DNA of 64,000 bases, taken from positions 1 to 64,000 of the forward strand of contig CAYYIT010000003.1 of assembly GCA_964472035.1 (NCBI GenBank). The letters run 5' to 3'. Positions 9,027-17,419 of this stretch are shown one piece after another. The translations under genes were made by a program, and so were the position numbers. This DNA is from UBA3855 sp964472035. GTDB taxonomy: Bacteria > Bacillota > Clostridia > Oscillospirales > Ruminococcaceae. The notes under the pieces were generated by a model. That model saw only the letters and a list, made by a program, of their open reading frames with translations. It was not told the DNA's origin and searched no databases. Numbering within the stretch: the first letter of the stretch is position 1; each line of letters begins with the position of its first letter.

Positions 9027-9080
9027 CACCAAACGATGGATTTTTATGGAAAGACTGCCTCCGTCCGTATCCTGTGCAGA

Positions 9081-10919
9081 TTATGTACGATTGCCGGCAA
9101 ACTGCGTGCGGTAGAGCTTGTAATAGCTGCCCTTCTTCCGCAGAAGCTCCTCATGACTGCCGGCCTCGGCAACATGTCCATGATCGATGACAACGATCTT
9201 ATCCGCATCCTTGATCGTGGACAGGCGATGCGCAATGATCAGAGATGTGCGGTTCTTCATCAGCGAAACCATCGCAGACTGGATGTGCATCTCAGTGCGT
9301 GTATCCACGCTCGAGGTCGCCTCGTCCAGAATCAGGATCCGGGGATCCGCAAGGATCGCTCTCGCAATGGAAAGCAGCTGGCGCTGACCCTGGGACAGAT
9401 TGGAGCCGCCTTCCGCAAGCACGGTATCATACTGATCGGGGAGTTTTTCGATAAACTCCGCAGCATAGGCCTTTTCAGCAGCCGCACTGATTTCTTCCGC
9501 AGTCGCATCATCGCGGCCGTAGCGGATATTGTCCGCGATCGTTCCGGAAAACAGCACGGTATCCTGCAATACGATCGCAATACTGCGGCGAAGTGCATCC
9601 TTCGGGATCTCAGTGATATTCTTTCCGTCGACCGTGATCTCTCCGCTGCCGATCTCGTAGAATCTGGTGAGCAGGTTGACGACAGTCGTTTTACCGGAAC
9701 CCGTCGCACCAACGATCGCGATTTTCTGACCGGGCTTGACCCAGAGATCCAGATCGGTCAGGACCGGCTCTCCCTCCACATAGGAAAAGCACACATCTTT
9801 GAAGCAGATATCCCCCTTGACATCCTCCGGTGCAAAGGGCAGCGTTCCATGATCCGGCTCAGGCTCGGTTTCCATAATGGAGAACACACGCTCTGCGCCG
9901 GCGATCGCCGTCTGGATATTGGCGTACTGGTTTGCGATCTCGTTGATGGGACGGGAAAACTGCTTGGAATACAGCACAAACGCCTGGATCGTACCGACCG
10001 TGATCCAGCCCTTGAGCGAGAACCATCCGCCGAATGCCGCGATCAGTACAAATCCGAAGTTCGAAATACAGTTCATCAGTGGTCCCATCATACCGCCGCA
10101 GATCTGTGCCTTGATGCCGCACAGACGCAAGCTGTTGCTCATTTCCATGAACTCGCGCACACTGTCCTCCTCCTTGCCATAGGCAACGACAGTACGATAG
10201 CCCGTCACCATCTCCTCGACATGGCCGTTGAGCTTGCCGAGCAGGGTCTGCTGCCGCAGGAAGAAGGTCCGCATGAACTTCGTCATGATACCTGATACGA
10301 TGATGGTCAGGAACACCGTTGACATGGAGATCAGTGTCAGCAGCGGCGAATACAGCATCATAATGACCAGCGTACCGATTACGGTCAGAACGCCGGAGAT
10401 CAGGGACCCGATGGACTGCGAAATGCTGCTTGAGATATTCTCGACGTCATTTGTCATACGGCTCATCAGGTCACCATGCCGGTGGGAGTCAAAATATCCG
10501 ATCGGAAGGCGCACCAGACGTTCAAACAGATCACTGCGCATCGCCATGACCGTCTGCTGCGACAGCTTCGCGGAGCAGATCGCCTGGATATAGCTGCACA
10601 GCGCCGTAGCGGCATACACCGCGGCAAGGATCGCGATCGTTCGTCCGAGCGCATCAAAATCAACGGAAACTCTCTCCTCCGTGATCGTAATACAGTCGAT
10701 CGCAACCTGCTGGATGGAAGGCGCGGCGAGATTCAGTCCGGTCATCAGGAGCATTACAGCAAGGAGCGAGAAGAACAGGTACCGGCTCTTGCCGATGTAA
10801 TTGAGCAGCTTCTTCAGGGTTTCCCTGGCATTTCTGGGTTTTTCCATCCGGATCCTTGCACTGTGTCTACCGCCCTGCTCCGGGGCGGTTCTGGAACCAA
10901 TGGGTGGCATGGGCGGCAT
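9081..10919 (-). CDS. ABC exporter half-transporter with the canonical ATPase site
   Basis: 612 residues. The membrane domain (about 30-330, six helices) is followed by a nucleotide-binding domain with Walker A GATGSGKTT, signature LSQGQRQ (instead of LSGGQ), Walker B ILILDEATSSVD with the catalytic Glu, and H-loop AHRLST. ATG at 10919 follows AGGAGGTG at a good distance. A TTG one codon earlier is too close. It overlaps the stop of the partner subunit by one base. It pairs with the upstream half-transporter as a heterodimeric exporter. The substrate (drug, lipid or peptide) cannot be read from sequence. Confidence 0.93.
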   Translation of the reverse strand: MPPMPPIGSRTAPEQGGRHSARIRMEKPRNARETLKKLLNYIGKSRYLFFSLLAVMLLMTGLNLAAPSIQQVAIDCITITEERVSVDFDALGRTIAILAAVYAATALCSYIQAICSAKLSQQTVMAMRSDLFERLVRLPIGYFDSHRHGDLMSRMTNDVENISSSISQSIGSLISGVLTVIGTLVIMMLYSPLLTLISMSTVFLTIIVSGIMTKFMRTFFLRQQTLLGKLNGHVEEMVTGYRTVVAYGKEEDSVREFMEMSNSLRLCGIKAQICGGMMGPLMNCISNFGFVLIAAFGGWFSLKGWITVGTIQAFVLYSKQFSRPINEIANQYANIQTAIAGAERVFSIMETEPEPDHGTLPFAPEDVKGDICFKDVCFSYVEGEPVLTDLDLWVKPGQKIAIVGATGSGKTTVVNLLTRFYEIGSGEITVDGKNITEIPKDALRRSIAIVLQDTVLFSGTIADNIRYGRDDATAEEISAAAEKAYAAEFIEKLPDQYDTVLAEGGSNLSQGQRQLLSIARAILADPRILILDEATSSVDTRTEMHIQSAMVSLMKNRTSLIIAHRLSTIKDADKIVVIDHGHVAEAGSHEELLRKKGSYYKLYRTQFAGNRT

Positions 10920-12649
10920 CAATCCTCACCTCCTGCGGATTTCATCTGGGATGCGTAAATATCCTGGTATACTTTACATTCTGCCATGAGTTTTTCATGC
11001 GTGTCGCACGCAACGAGCCGACCGTGATCGAGCACGGCGATACGATCACAATGCTGCACACTTGCAATGCGCTGTGCAATGGTAATCACCGTGGTTCCCT
11101 GCAGATGCGCATGCAGCTGCTCGCGAAGGCGCGCTTCGGTTCCAAGATCGAGCGCGGAGGTCGCATCATCGAAGATCAGGATCTCCGGCGATTTCAGCAC
11201 TGCGCGAGAGATCGAAAGCCGCTGCTTCTGACCGCCGGACAGCGATGCGCCCTTTTCAGCGATCAGTCCGTCATAGCCATATGGCAGATCGCGGATAAAT
11301 TCATCGGCCTGCGCGATTTCAGCCGCGCGGATGATCGCACCCATCTCTGCATCAGGATCGCCCCAGCGGATATTATCGGCAGCACTTCCGGAAAACAGTT
11401 CACTTTTCTGCAGGACAATACCGATCTTTTCGCGCAGAGCATGCAGCGGATAATCACAGGTACGCACGCCGTCGATCAGGATCTCGCCCTGTGTCGGATC
11501 ATAAAAACGCGGGATCAGGTGAACAAGTGTGGACTTGCCGGAGCCCGTTGCACCGAGGATCGCAATATTCTCCCCAGGTGCAATTTCAAGATCAATATCG
11601 CACAACACCGGCTTTCCTTCGGCACCCTGATAGGAAAACGAAACATTCCGGAAACTGATCGCACCCTTTGCCTTCGCCTCAGAAGGCAGCTGGTCACCGT
11701 CCCTGAGCTCACACTCCGTATCCAGCACCTCAGTGAGACGCTTGGCGGATGCGGATGCCCTCGCGATCGTCTGGGACATCATCGAAAGCATCATGATGCC
11801 ATGGAGGATCTGCGTGACGTACGTCACAGCAGCCATGACTTCGCCGACCTCCATCGTACGAGCCTCCACCTGCCAGCCGCCGATCCAGATGACAGCAAGC
11901 ACGGAGATATTCATCACGATCATCAGCATGGGATGCAGCCCCGCCATGAGTTTCTGCACACGCAGATTCGATTCCATCAGACCTGCATTGGCAGTATGGA
12001 AACGCTCCGCCTCGTATTCTTCACGGACATAGGCCTTTACAACGCGCGCGCCCGTAACGTTCTCCTGCATCACGACATTCACCGCGTCAAGCTTTCCGGC
12101 GACCTGCGTGTAGAGAGGATTGGCCTTGCGCATGATCATCCATACCATCAGCACCTCGACCGGCAGGGAGATCAGCAAAATCATACCGTATCGAACATTC
12201 AGCGTCAGCATCATGGCGATACCACCGACGAGAAACATCATATTCCGGACAAACATACGCAGCGCAAAATCGACGAACTGCTGGATCGCAGTGATATCCG
12301 AGGTCAGACGCGTCACGAGGGATCCAGTCGTAAACCGATTGATCTGACGGAACGACAGTCCCATGACCTTCCGGAAGACGTCGTTTCTCAGGTCCCTTGC
12401 AAAGCTCTGCGATGCACAGCCGCAGAATGCAGAGGACGCAATTCCGAACAGTGCACCGATGAGGATCAGCACAAGCATCAGGATTCCGGTCCGCAGGATC
12501 AGGGGCAGGTCATAGCTCAGAACGCCGTCATCCACGATGATGGACATCAGCTTCGGCTGCCACAGATCGACAAGCACCTCTCCCATCATCGTCAAGGGCG
12601 TGAGCAGTGCAAACAGCCAATAGGGCTTGAGATATTTGATCAGCTTCAA
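10919..12649 (-). CDS. ABC exporter half-transporter with degenerate ATPase residues
   Basis: 576 residues, six-helix membrane domain then nucleotide-binding domain. Walker A is GATGSGKST and the signature LSGGQKQR is normal, but Walker B is ILIFDDATS, with Asp in place of the catalytic Glu, and the H-loop reads IAQRIAS, with Gln in place of His. This is the known pattern of the degenerate subunit in heterodimeric exporters such as BmrCD and TM287/288. The start codon is TTG at 12649, eight bases after AAAGGAG. No ATG near it fits as well. First gene of the two-gene operon. Confidence 0.93.
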   Translation of the reverse strand: MKLIKYLKPYWLFALLTPLTMMGEVLVDLWQPKLMSIIVDDGVLSYDLPLILRTGILMLVLILIGALFGIASSAFCGCASQSFARDLRNDVFRKVMGLSFRQINRFTTGSLVTRLTSDITAIQQFVDFALRMFVRNMMFLVGGIAMMLTLNVRYGMILLISLPVEVLMVWMIMRKANPLYTQVAGKLDAVNVVMQENVTGARVVKAYVREEYEAERFHTANAGLMESNLRVQKLMAGLHPMLMIVMNISVLAVIWIGGWQVEARTMEVGEVMAAVTYVTQILHGIMMLSMMSQTIARASASAKRLTEVLDTECELRDGDQLPSEAKAKGAISFRNVSFSYQGAEGKPVLCDIDLEIAPGENIAILGATGSGKSTLVHLIPRFYDPTQGEILIDGVRTCDYPLHALREKIGIVLQKSELFSGSAADNIRWGDPDAEMGAIIRAAEIAQADEFIRDLPYGYDGLIAEKGASLSGGQKQRLSISRAVLKSPEILIFDDATSALDLGTEARLREQLHAHLQGTTVITIAQRIASVQHCDRIAVLDHGRLVACDTHEKLMAECKVYQDIYASQMKSAGGED

Positions 12650-12684
12650 AATGATTGCTCCTTTATTCCAGTATTTTCTAACCT

Positions 12685-12713
12685 ATTATAGCACAAACTG
12701 AAGAAAAATGCAA
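12685..12713 (-). promoter_or_regulatory. Promoter of the ABC exporter operon
   Basis: Minus strand TTGCAT (12708-12713), a 17-base spacer, and TATAAT (12685-12690), 36 bases before the TTG start. Confidence 0.8.
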
Positions 12714-12754
12714 GGATGGGAGCATTTTTTCTTTTGGCTCTTTCGGTAATATTA

Positions 12755-12786
12755 AAACGGCCGTACAAAAATGTACAGCCGTTTTT
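12755..12786 (-). terminator. Terminator after the cotJ operon
   Basis: Hairpin with arms aaaacggc-cgtaca / tgtaca-gccgtttt and one unpaired C, with T-runs on both sides, just after the cotJC stop codon (12804). It separates the interrupted cotJ operon from the exporter promoter. Confidence 0.75.
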
Positions 12787-12803
12787 GCGCTTGTGCCGTC
12801 GGA

Positions 12804-13244
12804 TCATCTGCGGCGGCAGCCTTTCTTGCAGCCCTTGTCAAAGGAGGGGTTGCATACATAGAAATTCTTAGGGTTCATCTGTTCCTGCGTCAGGCGTACC
12901 GCTTCGCCGAACCGCTGGAAATGGACGATTTCGCGCTCACGCAGATAGCGGATCGGATCGATGACATCGGGGTCATCCGCAAGACGAAGAATGTTGTCAT
13001 AGGTGGCCCTTGCCTTCTGTTCCGCCGCCATATCCTCATGCAGATCCGCAAAGGCATCGCCCTTGGACTGGTAGTACGCCGCCGTAAACGGCACACCGCT
13101 TGCGGATGCAGTGTAGATGCCTGCGGTATGATCGACAAAGTACTTGTCAAATCCGCTCTTCTTGATCTCCTCCATGGAGAGATTCCGCGTCAGCTGGTAT
13201 ACGATCGCAGAGATCATCTCGAGGTGCGCGAGTTCTTCCGTGCC
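12804..13244 (-). pseudogene. cotJC: cotJC, 3' part (residues 62-207), cut off by the mobile element
   Basis: This is the C-terminal 145 residues of a CotJC-type manganese catalase plus the shared glycine codon. It begins with TEELAHLEMI, which holds the ExxH metal ligands, and later has AAEQKA and EIVHFQRF, the second Glu/His set. The tail is Cys/Arg-rich. No start codon or RBS fits at its front. In-frame codons beyond 13244 are antisense to the fic gene of the element and unlike any catalase. The 5' part of the same gene is found 14.1 kb away at 27351-27533, and the two parts join exactly at the GG core. Without excision this fragment should be silent. Confidence 0.93.
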
Positions 13245-13267
13245 TGATTCCGTTACTAAATTGCCCC
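13221..13267. repeat. Left hybrid attachment site of the element
   Basis: On the + strand the cotJC side (up to gttcttccgtg) meets element sequence tgattccgttactaaatt-gcccc after the two shared bases CC at 13243-13244. The element side, read with the right end, forms an imperfect inverted repeat of 23-base arms (18 of 23 positions matching) around that core. Such a 2-base crossover is typical of serine integrases. Confidence 0.88.
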
Positions 13268-13288
13268 TCTTATACTTGTTATTTGTAC

Positions 13289-13317
13289 TTGAAAGAGCGG
13301 CTGTTATGTGGTATAAT
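13289..13317 (+). promoter_or_regulatory. Promoter of fic, 45 bases inside the left element end
   Basis: TTGAAA (13289-13294), a 17-base spacer, and TATAAT (13312-13317) on the + strand, 33 bases before the fic start codon. Confidence 0.82.
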
Positions 13318-13350
13318 AAAGATACAGACCATTCGTATGGAGGTGCAGCT

Positions 13351-13965
13351 ATGGCATTGGATAACAAACTCGGCATCACTGATTCCGCAGAGCTTGCAAG
13401 AGCGGAAGAACGCATCAGCAAGCAGAAAGCGGCAGAATTATTTGAAACCGGATATTTGGATACGCTTAAAGCCGGCAGTTTTGCAGCGCTTGCGGAGATT
13501 CATCGGTATCTGTTTGAGGAGATCTACGAGTTTGCAGGTAAACAGCGCAGCGTGAACATTGCAAAGGGCAGTTTCCGTTTTGCGCCTGTGATGTATCTCG
13601 ATGCAGCCCTCAAGTCCGTGGAGCAGATGCCGCAGTCTACCTTTGAGGAGATCATTGCAAAGTATGTGGAGATGAATGTCGCTCACCCATTCCGTGAGGG
13701 AAACGGTCGCAGTACCCGTATCTGGCTGGATTGTATCTTAAAGCAGGAGTTAGGGTTAGTGGTTGACTGGAGTCGGGTGGACAAGGAGGATTATCTGCTT
13801 GCCATGGAGCGCAGTCCGATCAAGGATACCGAGATCAAATTCCTGCTCAAGGCAGCTCTGACCGACAAGATCCATGACCGTGAGGTTTACATGAAGGGTA
13901 TTGACGCAAGCTATCATTATGAGGGGTATGCGGTCTATAAAACTGGTGAGATATCAGCAGAATAA
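13351..13965 (+). CDS. fic: Fic family protein, class III layout (self-inhibited adenylyltransferase)
   Basis: 204 residues from ATG at 13351, seven bases after GGAGGT. Earlier in-frame codons overlap the promoter. The Fic motif HPFREGNGRS is complete at 112-121, including the catalytic His112, so AMP (or another NMP) transfer to a target hydroxyl is expected. The C-terminal helix has S187-Y-H-Y-E191-G192, matching the (S/T)xxxE(G/N) inhibitory motif. Its position near the C-terminus makes it class III, which restrains itself and needs no separate antitoxin. None is seen next to it. Targets are unknown. It is the first gene of the element and reads inward from the left end. Confidence 0.92.
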   Translation: MALDNKLGITDSAELARAEERISKQKAAELFETGYLDTLKAGSFAALAEIHRYLFEEIYEFAGKQRSVNIAKGSFRFAPVMYLDAALKSVEQMPQSTFEEIIAKYVEMNVAHPFREGNGRSTRIWLDCILKQELGLVVDWSRVDKEDYLLAMERSPIKDTEIKFLLKAALTDKIHDREVYMKGIDASYHYEGYAVYKTGEISAE

Positions 13966-14162
13966 CAGGCAAAACGGAAAACTGTCAGACAAATACCTGC
14001 TCGTGTACTTTTTATGTCGGACACTTTCACTCCGATTTTTACGCCGTTCTCCCCTGCCAGTGAGCCTGTTACAGGGCGGCATTTGAGGGGTAATTTTCTT
14101 AAAAAATCGGTAATTCAAGAAATTTTTGTATTTTCTGAGATTTCAAAATGAATATAGATGAC

Positions 14163-14201
14163 AACAGCACACTGCAAGAGGAATGCAGTGTGCTGTTTTT
14201 T
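14163..14201. terminator. Bidirectional terminator between fic and the XRE gene
   Basis: A 14-bp perfect stem (aacagcacactgca / tgcagtgtgctgtt) with a 7-base loop is followed by TTTTT on + and flanked by A-rich sequence for the minus strand. The 200 bases between it and fic hold no gene that I can support. Confidence 0.85.
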
Positions 14202-14955
14202 ATTCTTCTTCAGATTCTTCGGCATCAGGAAATTCATGCACTTTTCGGTTATCGACTACGTCTTCCGCATCTTCATACTGACCGGCGGAGTAGAGCTTCC
14301 ACCATGCTTCATGTTCTTCCTCGTCCATCTGATCCCACTGCTCAGAGCGGAGGATCAGTTCATCATGGTCATCCCAGTTCAGGGACTGAGAACCGTCAGC
14401 GTTGTAGGTAATATCCTCTTTGTCGATGTTCTGATAGAGAAATTCCTGACGGACAAGATACCTGAACATATGATAATCAACGAGCTGTCCATGAATGCTC
14501 TTGACATCGCCAAAACGCTTCACAAGATAATCAACTACATCATCATATCTCGGCGCACCCTTGGCAAAGAACAGTTCCTTAAGAACAGTGGATAGAATGT
14601 GATCATTGACACGAATGACCAGTGTATTGTCATCAGAAGCCTGTCTGTCATAGCTCAGCTTGCAGTCCTTGACAAGAGCACCGAGGCTGGCAATCGTAGT
14701 GGGGCTGAAACTGCTGTTGGCATTTCTGCCGAAGATCAGGTAGTCGGCAGTTACCTCAAGGTAGGTTGCCAGCTTATAGATGGAAATGGCAGTGGGTACG
14801 CTTTCACCCTTAATGTAGCTGCGAAGGCTTTTACCATCAATTCCGGTGTCAGTTGATACCTTATTGACTGTCAGACCCTTTGAAAGAATCAGACTGTTCA
14901 GGTTTTTACCGAGGCTTTTCTTGAAGATGGCTTCATCAAATTCATTGTTTTTCAC
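14200..14955 (-). CDS. XRE-type helix-turn-helix regulator with long acidic C-terminal part
   Basis: 251 residues. The start chosen is GTG at 14955 (VKNNEFDEAIF), because AAAGGAC stands eight bases before it. A TTG 14 codons upstream has no good RBS. The N-terminal 75 residues form a Cro/C1-type HTH (LNSLILSKGLTVNKVSTDTGIDGKSLRSYIKG ... ATYLEVTADYLIFG). The middle is unassigned. The last 60 residues are rich in Asp, Glu and Trp. It faces away from the RNA-repair genes, with a strong promoter in the shared intergenic region, so it may control itself and that operon. Confidence 0.85.
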   Translation of the reverse strand: MKNNEFDEAIFKKSLGKNLNSLILSKGLTVNKVSTDTGIDGKSLRSYIKGESVPTAISIYKLATYLEVTADYLIFGRNANSSFSPTTIASLGALVKDCKLSYDRQASDDNTLVIRVNDHILSTVLKELFFAKGAPRYDDVVDYLVKRFGDVKSIHGQLVDYHMFRYLVRQEFLYQNIDKEDITYNADGSQSLNWDDHDELILRSEQWDQMDEEEHEAWWKLYSAGQYEDAEDVVDNRKVHEFPDAEESEEE

Positions 14956-15087
14956 GATATACCGTCCTTTCTTGGAAGGGGAAAATCCACGGGGCAAAAC
15001 CTCTGGTAATTCTCCCTGAGATGTGATAGAATAGAAGCATTAATCCGGTCGGGGTATTCCCTTGGTAGTCAGGGGTTTGCACTTGCC

Positions 15088-15116
15088 ATTATACCAAACT
15101 TGTCCTATTTTGTCAA
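15088..15116 (-). promoter_or_regulatory. Promoter of the XRE regulator gene
   Basis: Minus strand TTGACA (15111-15116), a 17-base spacer, and TATAAT (15088-15093). The 5' leader is about 130 bases. I found only a weak + strand promoter (TGGTAA-17-TAGAAT around 15005-15035) for the divergent RNA ligase operon. Confidence 0.85.
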
Positions 15117-15164
15117 TAGCGAAACAAAAATTTTCTCAAAATCACAATGAAAGGACGAATTCAC

Positions 15165-16091
15165 ATGAAAGAGCACAAGAAATATTTCCACATCGAACAG
15201 ATGAGCGACAAGCTCATAGGCAGCTTTCTTCCGGGCGATCACATCATCATTCAGGAAAAGCTTGACGGTGCAAACGCAAGCTTCCAGTACGATGCCGAGA
15301 GTGACTCGCTCGTCTGCTTCAGTCGCAATCATCCGCTGGATGCAGAGGACACCTTAAGAGGGTTCTATGATTGGGTACAGAGACTCGACAAGGAACAGGT
15401 TTGCTCCATTCTCAGAGAAAACCGGCGTGTATTCGGCGAGTGGCTTGTCAAGCACACGGTGAAATATCCGGAGGAGAAGTACAGTACGCTGTACATCTTT
15501 GACATTTACGACATGGAAAAGAAAATGTACTATCCGCAGGAGTATGTCAAAGGTGTTGCAGAGGCTCTGGGTATCCCCTATGTTCCGGTGTTCTATGATG
15601 GAGTATTCAAAAGCTGGGATGAGATCATGCCGCTGATCGGCAAGACGGAAATGGGCGGCGAGATTGGTGAAGGCATCATCGTGAAGAACCTGTCCAGACT
15701 CTGCCATTCAAAGACAGGTCTGCCTGCCTATACAAAGCTTGTACACGAACGCTTTCAGGAGGTATTCCGCAAGGCAAGGGAACGCCGTCAGGGCGATCCG
15801 GAGGAGCGCAAGGCACGATTCCTCGGCAGACAGGCAGCGGAAAGCATTGTCACTCCGGCGAGAGTGGAGAAGATGCTCCATAAGCTGGTGGACGATGGGA
15901 TTCTTCCGGAAGATTTCTCGATCAGAGACATGCAGACGATCTGCAAGAACCTTCCCTCTGCGGTGTATTATGACTGCATGAAAGAGGAGCCCGAAACCGT
16001 CAATAGTGTGGACAATTTCGGCAAGCACTGCGGTGCAGTGACCTTGAAGCTTGCAAAAGAAATCGTGATCAGGAGGATGCAGAATGAGTAA
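15165..16091 (+). CDS. RNA ligase of the Rnl2-like nucleotidyltransferase family
   Basis: 308 residues from ATG at 15165. The ATG at 15147 overlaps the GAAAGGA that serves as RBS. The nucleotidyltransferase motifs stand in order: motif I EKLDGAN with the AMP-accepting Lys32, FGEWL (motif III-like, 90-94), EIGEGIIVK (motif IV, 166-174) and KLVHERF (motif V, Lys191). A C-terminal domain of about 105 residues follows. Such enzymes seal 3'-OH/5'-phosphate RNA ends using ATP. The specific substrate is unknown. It is the first gene of a tightly packed operon with Thg1, a phosphoesterase and a PARG-like protein, a setting that suggests RNA (perhaps tRNA) repair. Confidence 0.88.
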   Translation: MKEHKKYFHIEQMSDKLIGSFLPGDHIIIQEKLDGANASFQYDAESDSLVCFSRNHPLDAEDTLRGFYDWVQRLDKEQVCSILRENRRVFGEWLVKHTVKYPEEKYSTLYIFDIYDMEKKMYYPQEYVKGVAEALGIPYVPVFYDGVFKSWDEIMPLIGKTEMGGEIGEGIIVKNLSRLCHSKTGLPAYTKLVHERFQEVFRKARERRQGDPEERKARFLGRQAAESIVTPARVEKMLHKLVDDGILPEDFSIRDMQTICKNLPSAVYYDCMKEEPETVNSVDNFGKHCGAVTLKLAKEIVIRRMQNE

Positions 16092-16860
16092 GATCAGTCT
16101 TGGAGAGCGGATGAAACGCTATGAGGATGTGACAAGGCTTTACTTAATGCGGCGCAATCCCGTCATTATCCGTCTGGACGGCAAGAGCTTTCACAGCTTT
16201 ACCAGAGGGTTCCGCAAGCCTTTTGATGAGATTCTGGTGAAAGCCATGCAGCAGACCATGCAGGTACTCTGCGAGAGCATTGAGGGATGTGTCATCGGGT
16301 ATACACAATCCGATGAGATCTCGCTGGTACTCTGTGATTACCGAAAGCTTGACAGCGAAGCATGGTTCGGGAACAATGTTTTGAAGCTCTGTTCCGTGTC
16401 GGCAAGTATCGCTACAGCAGCATTCAATCAGGCATTTCGTGAGCTGACAGAGGGTATGGGCGGTGTCTATGCAAAGCGCATAGACAAGGCACATTTCGAT
16501 GCGAGAGCCTTTTCCATTCCGAAGGAGGAGGTCAACAACTATCTTGTATGGCGGCAGAGGGACGCAGTCCGCAATTCCATTCAAGCAACAGCACAGGCTT
16601 ATTTCAGCCAGAAGCAGTTAGTCGGCGTGTCCTGTGAACAGGCAATGGAAAAGCTGCTGTCAGAGAAGTCCATGGACTGGAACAGTATGCCGTTTCAACT
16701 GCAGAGAGGTTCGTGCTGCATCAAGACACCCCGACTCCTGCACAAGGGTACGGAGCATGAGGTCGTGAGAAAGATGTGGATGCTTGATGAGGAGATCCCG
16801 AATTTCGCAGAGAAACCGGATTATGTGAATACCTGTATTTACATTGGAGATGAATCATGA
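16084..16860 (+). CDS. Thg1-like 3'-5' RNA polymerase (tRNAHis guanylyltransferase family)
   Basis: 258 residues. Family motifs are clear: VIIRLDGKSFHSFTRGF-KPFD near the N-terminus and GYTQSDEIS, giving the metal-binding acidic residues D32, D77 and E78. The family adds nucleotides to 5' ends of tRNA, against the normal polymerase direction. Bacterial Thg1-like proteins are known to repair truncated tRNA 5' ends by template-directed addition. RBS AGGAGG precedes ATG and the first 8 bases overlap the RNA ligase gene, which fits a shared pathway. Genuine Thg1 is unusual in Clostridia, so horizontal arrival with the element is likely. Confidence 0.92.
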   Translation: MSKISLGERMKRYEDVTRLYLMRRNPVIIRLDGKSFHSFTRGFRKPFDEILVKAMQQTMQVLCESIEGCVIGYTQSDEISLVLCDYRKLDSEAWFGNNVLKLCSVSASIATAAFNQAFRELTEGMGGVYAKRIDKAHFDARAFSIPKEEVNNYLVWRQRDAVRNSIQATAQAYFSQKQLVGVSCEQAMEKLLSEKSMDWNSMPFQLQRGSCCIKTPRLLHKGTEHEVVRKMWMLDEEIPNFAEKPDYVNTCIYIGDES

Positions 16861-17378
16861 TTTATTTTACAAGTGACCTGCATTTGGGTCACGAGAGCAT
16901 CCTGAGATTTTGTGAAAGACCCTTTGACAGCGTGGAGGAGATGAACCGTAAACTCATCAGTAACTTCAATGCCATTGTCAAGCCGGAGGATACGGTGTAC
17001 ATTCTCGGAGATGTGAGCTATAAGATCAATCTTTCTGAAGCGAATGCAATGATCGCAAAGCTGAATGGTCACAAGCACCTGATTCGTGGCAATCATGACA
17101 AGAAGTATGATGCAAGCCTGTTTGAGGAGGTCTGCGACATCAAGCAGATCTTCGAGCATGGCAGACATTTCACACTGATGCATTATCCCATGCTGGAGTG
17201 GGCGAAAATGCGGAGCAAGAGCATTCATCTGCACGGACATATGCACAATCAGGGTATGGATTACAACCTACAGTGCAAGGCAGAGGGTATCCGCAGATTT
17301 GATGTGGGTGTGGATGCAAATGGATATTATCCGGTAGCGATTACGACGGTGCTGGATTTTGTGGAAAAATTCAGGTAA
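16857..17378 (+). CDS. Calcineurin-like metallophosphoesterase
   Basis: 173 residues. The metal-binding motifs are complete: SDLHLGH (D7, H9), GDVSY, GNHD, MHYP and HGHMHN. The protein is a short single-domain form of the phosphoesterase superfamily. It overlaps the thg1-like gene by four bases (ATGA), so it is coupled to it. In this operon it could remove terminal or 2',3'-cyclic phosphates so that ends can be extended and sealed, but that is inference. The family includes nucleotidases and phosphodiesterases of many kinds. Confidence 0.9.
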   Translation: MIYFTSDLHLGHESILRFCERPFDSVEEMNRKLISNFNAIVKPEDTVYILGDVSYKINLSEANAMIAKLNGHKHLIRGNHDKKYDASLFEEVCDIKQIFEHGRHFTLMHYPMLEWAKMRSKSIHLHGHMHNQGMDYNLQCKAEGIRRFDVGVDANGYYPVAITTVLDFVEKFR

Positions 17379-17419
17379 TACAACATAAATTCACTTTAAA
17401 ATGAACAGGAGGCATCATC

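Noticed and set aside
13245..13421. In-frame N-terminal extension of the cotJC 3' fragment into the element
   Set aside because: It is antisense to fic and its promoter, has no RBS and no similarity to manganese catalases.
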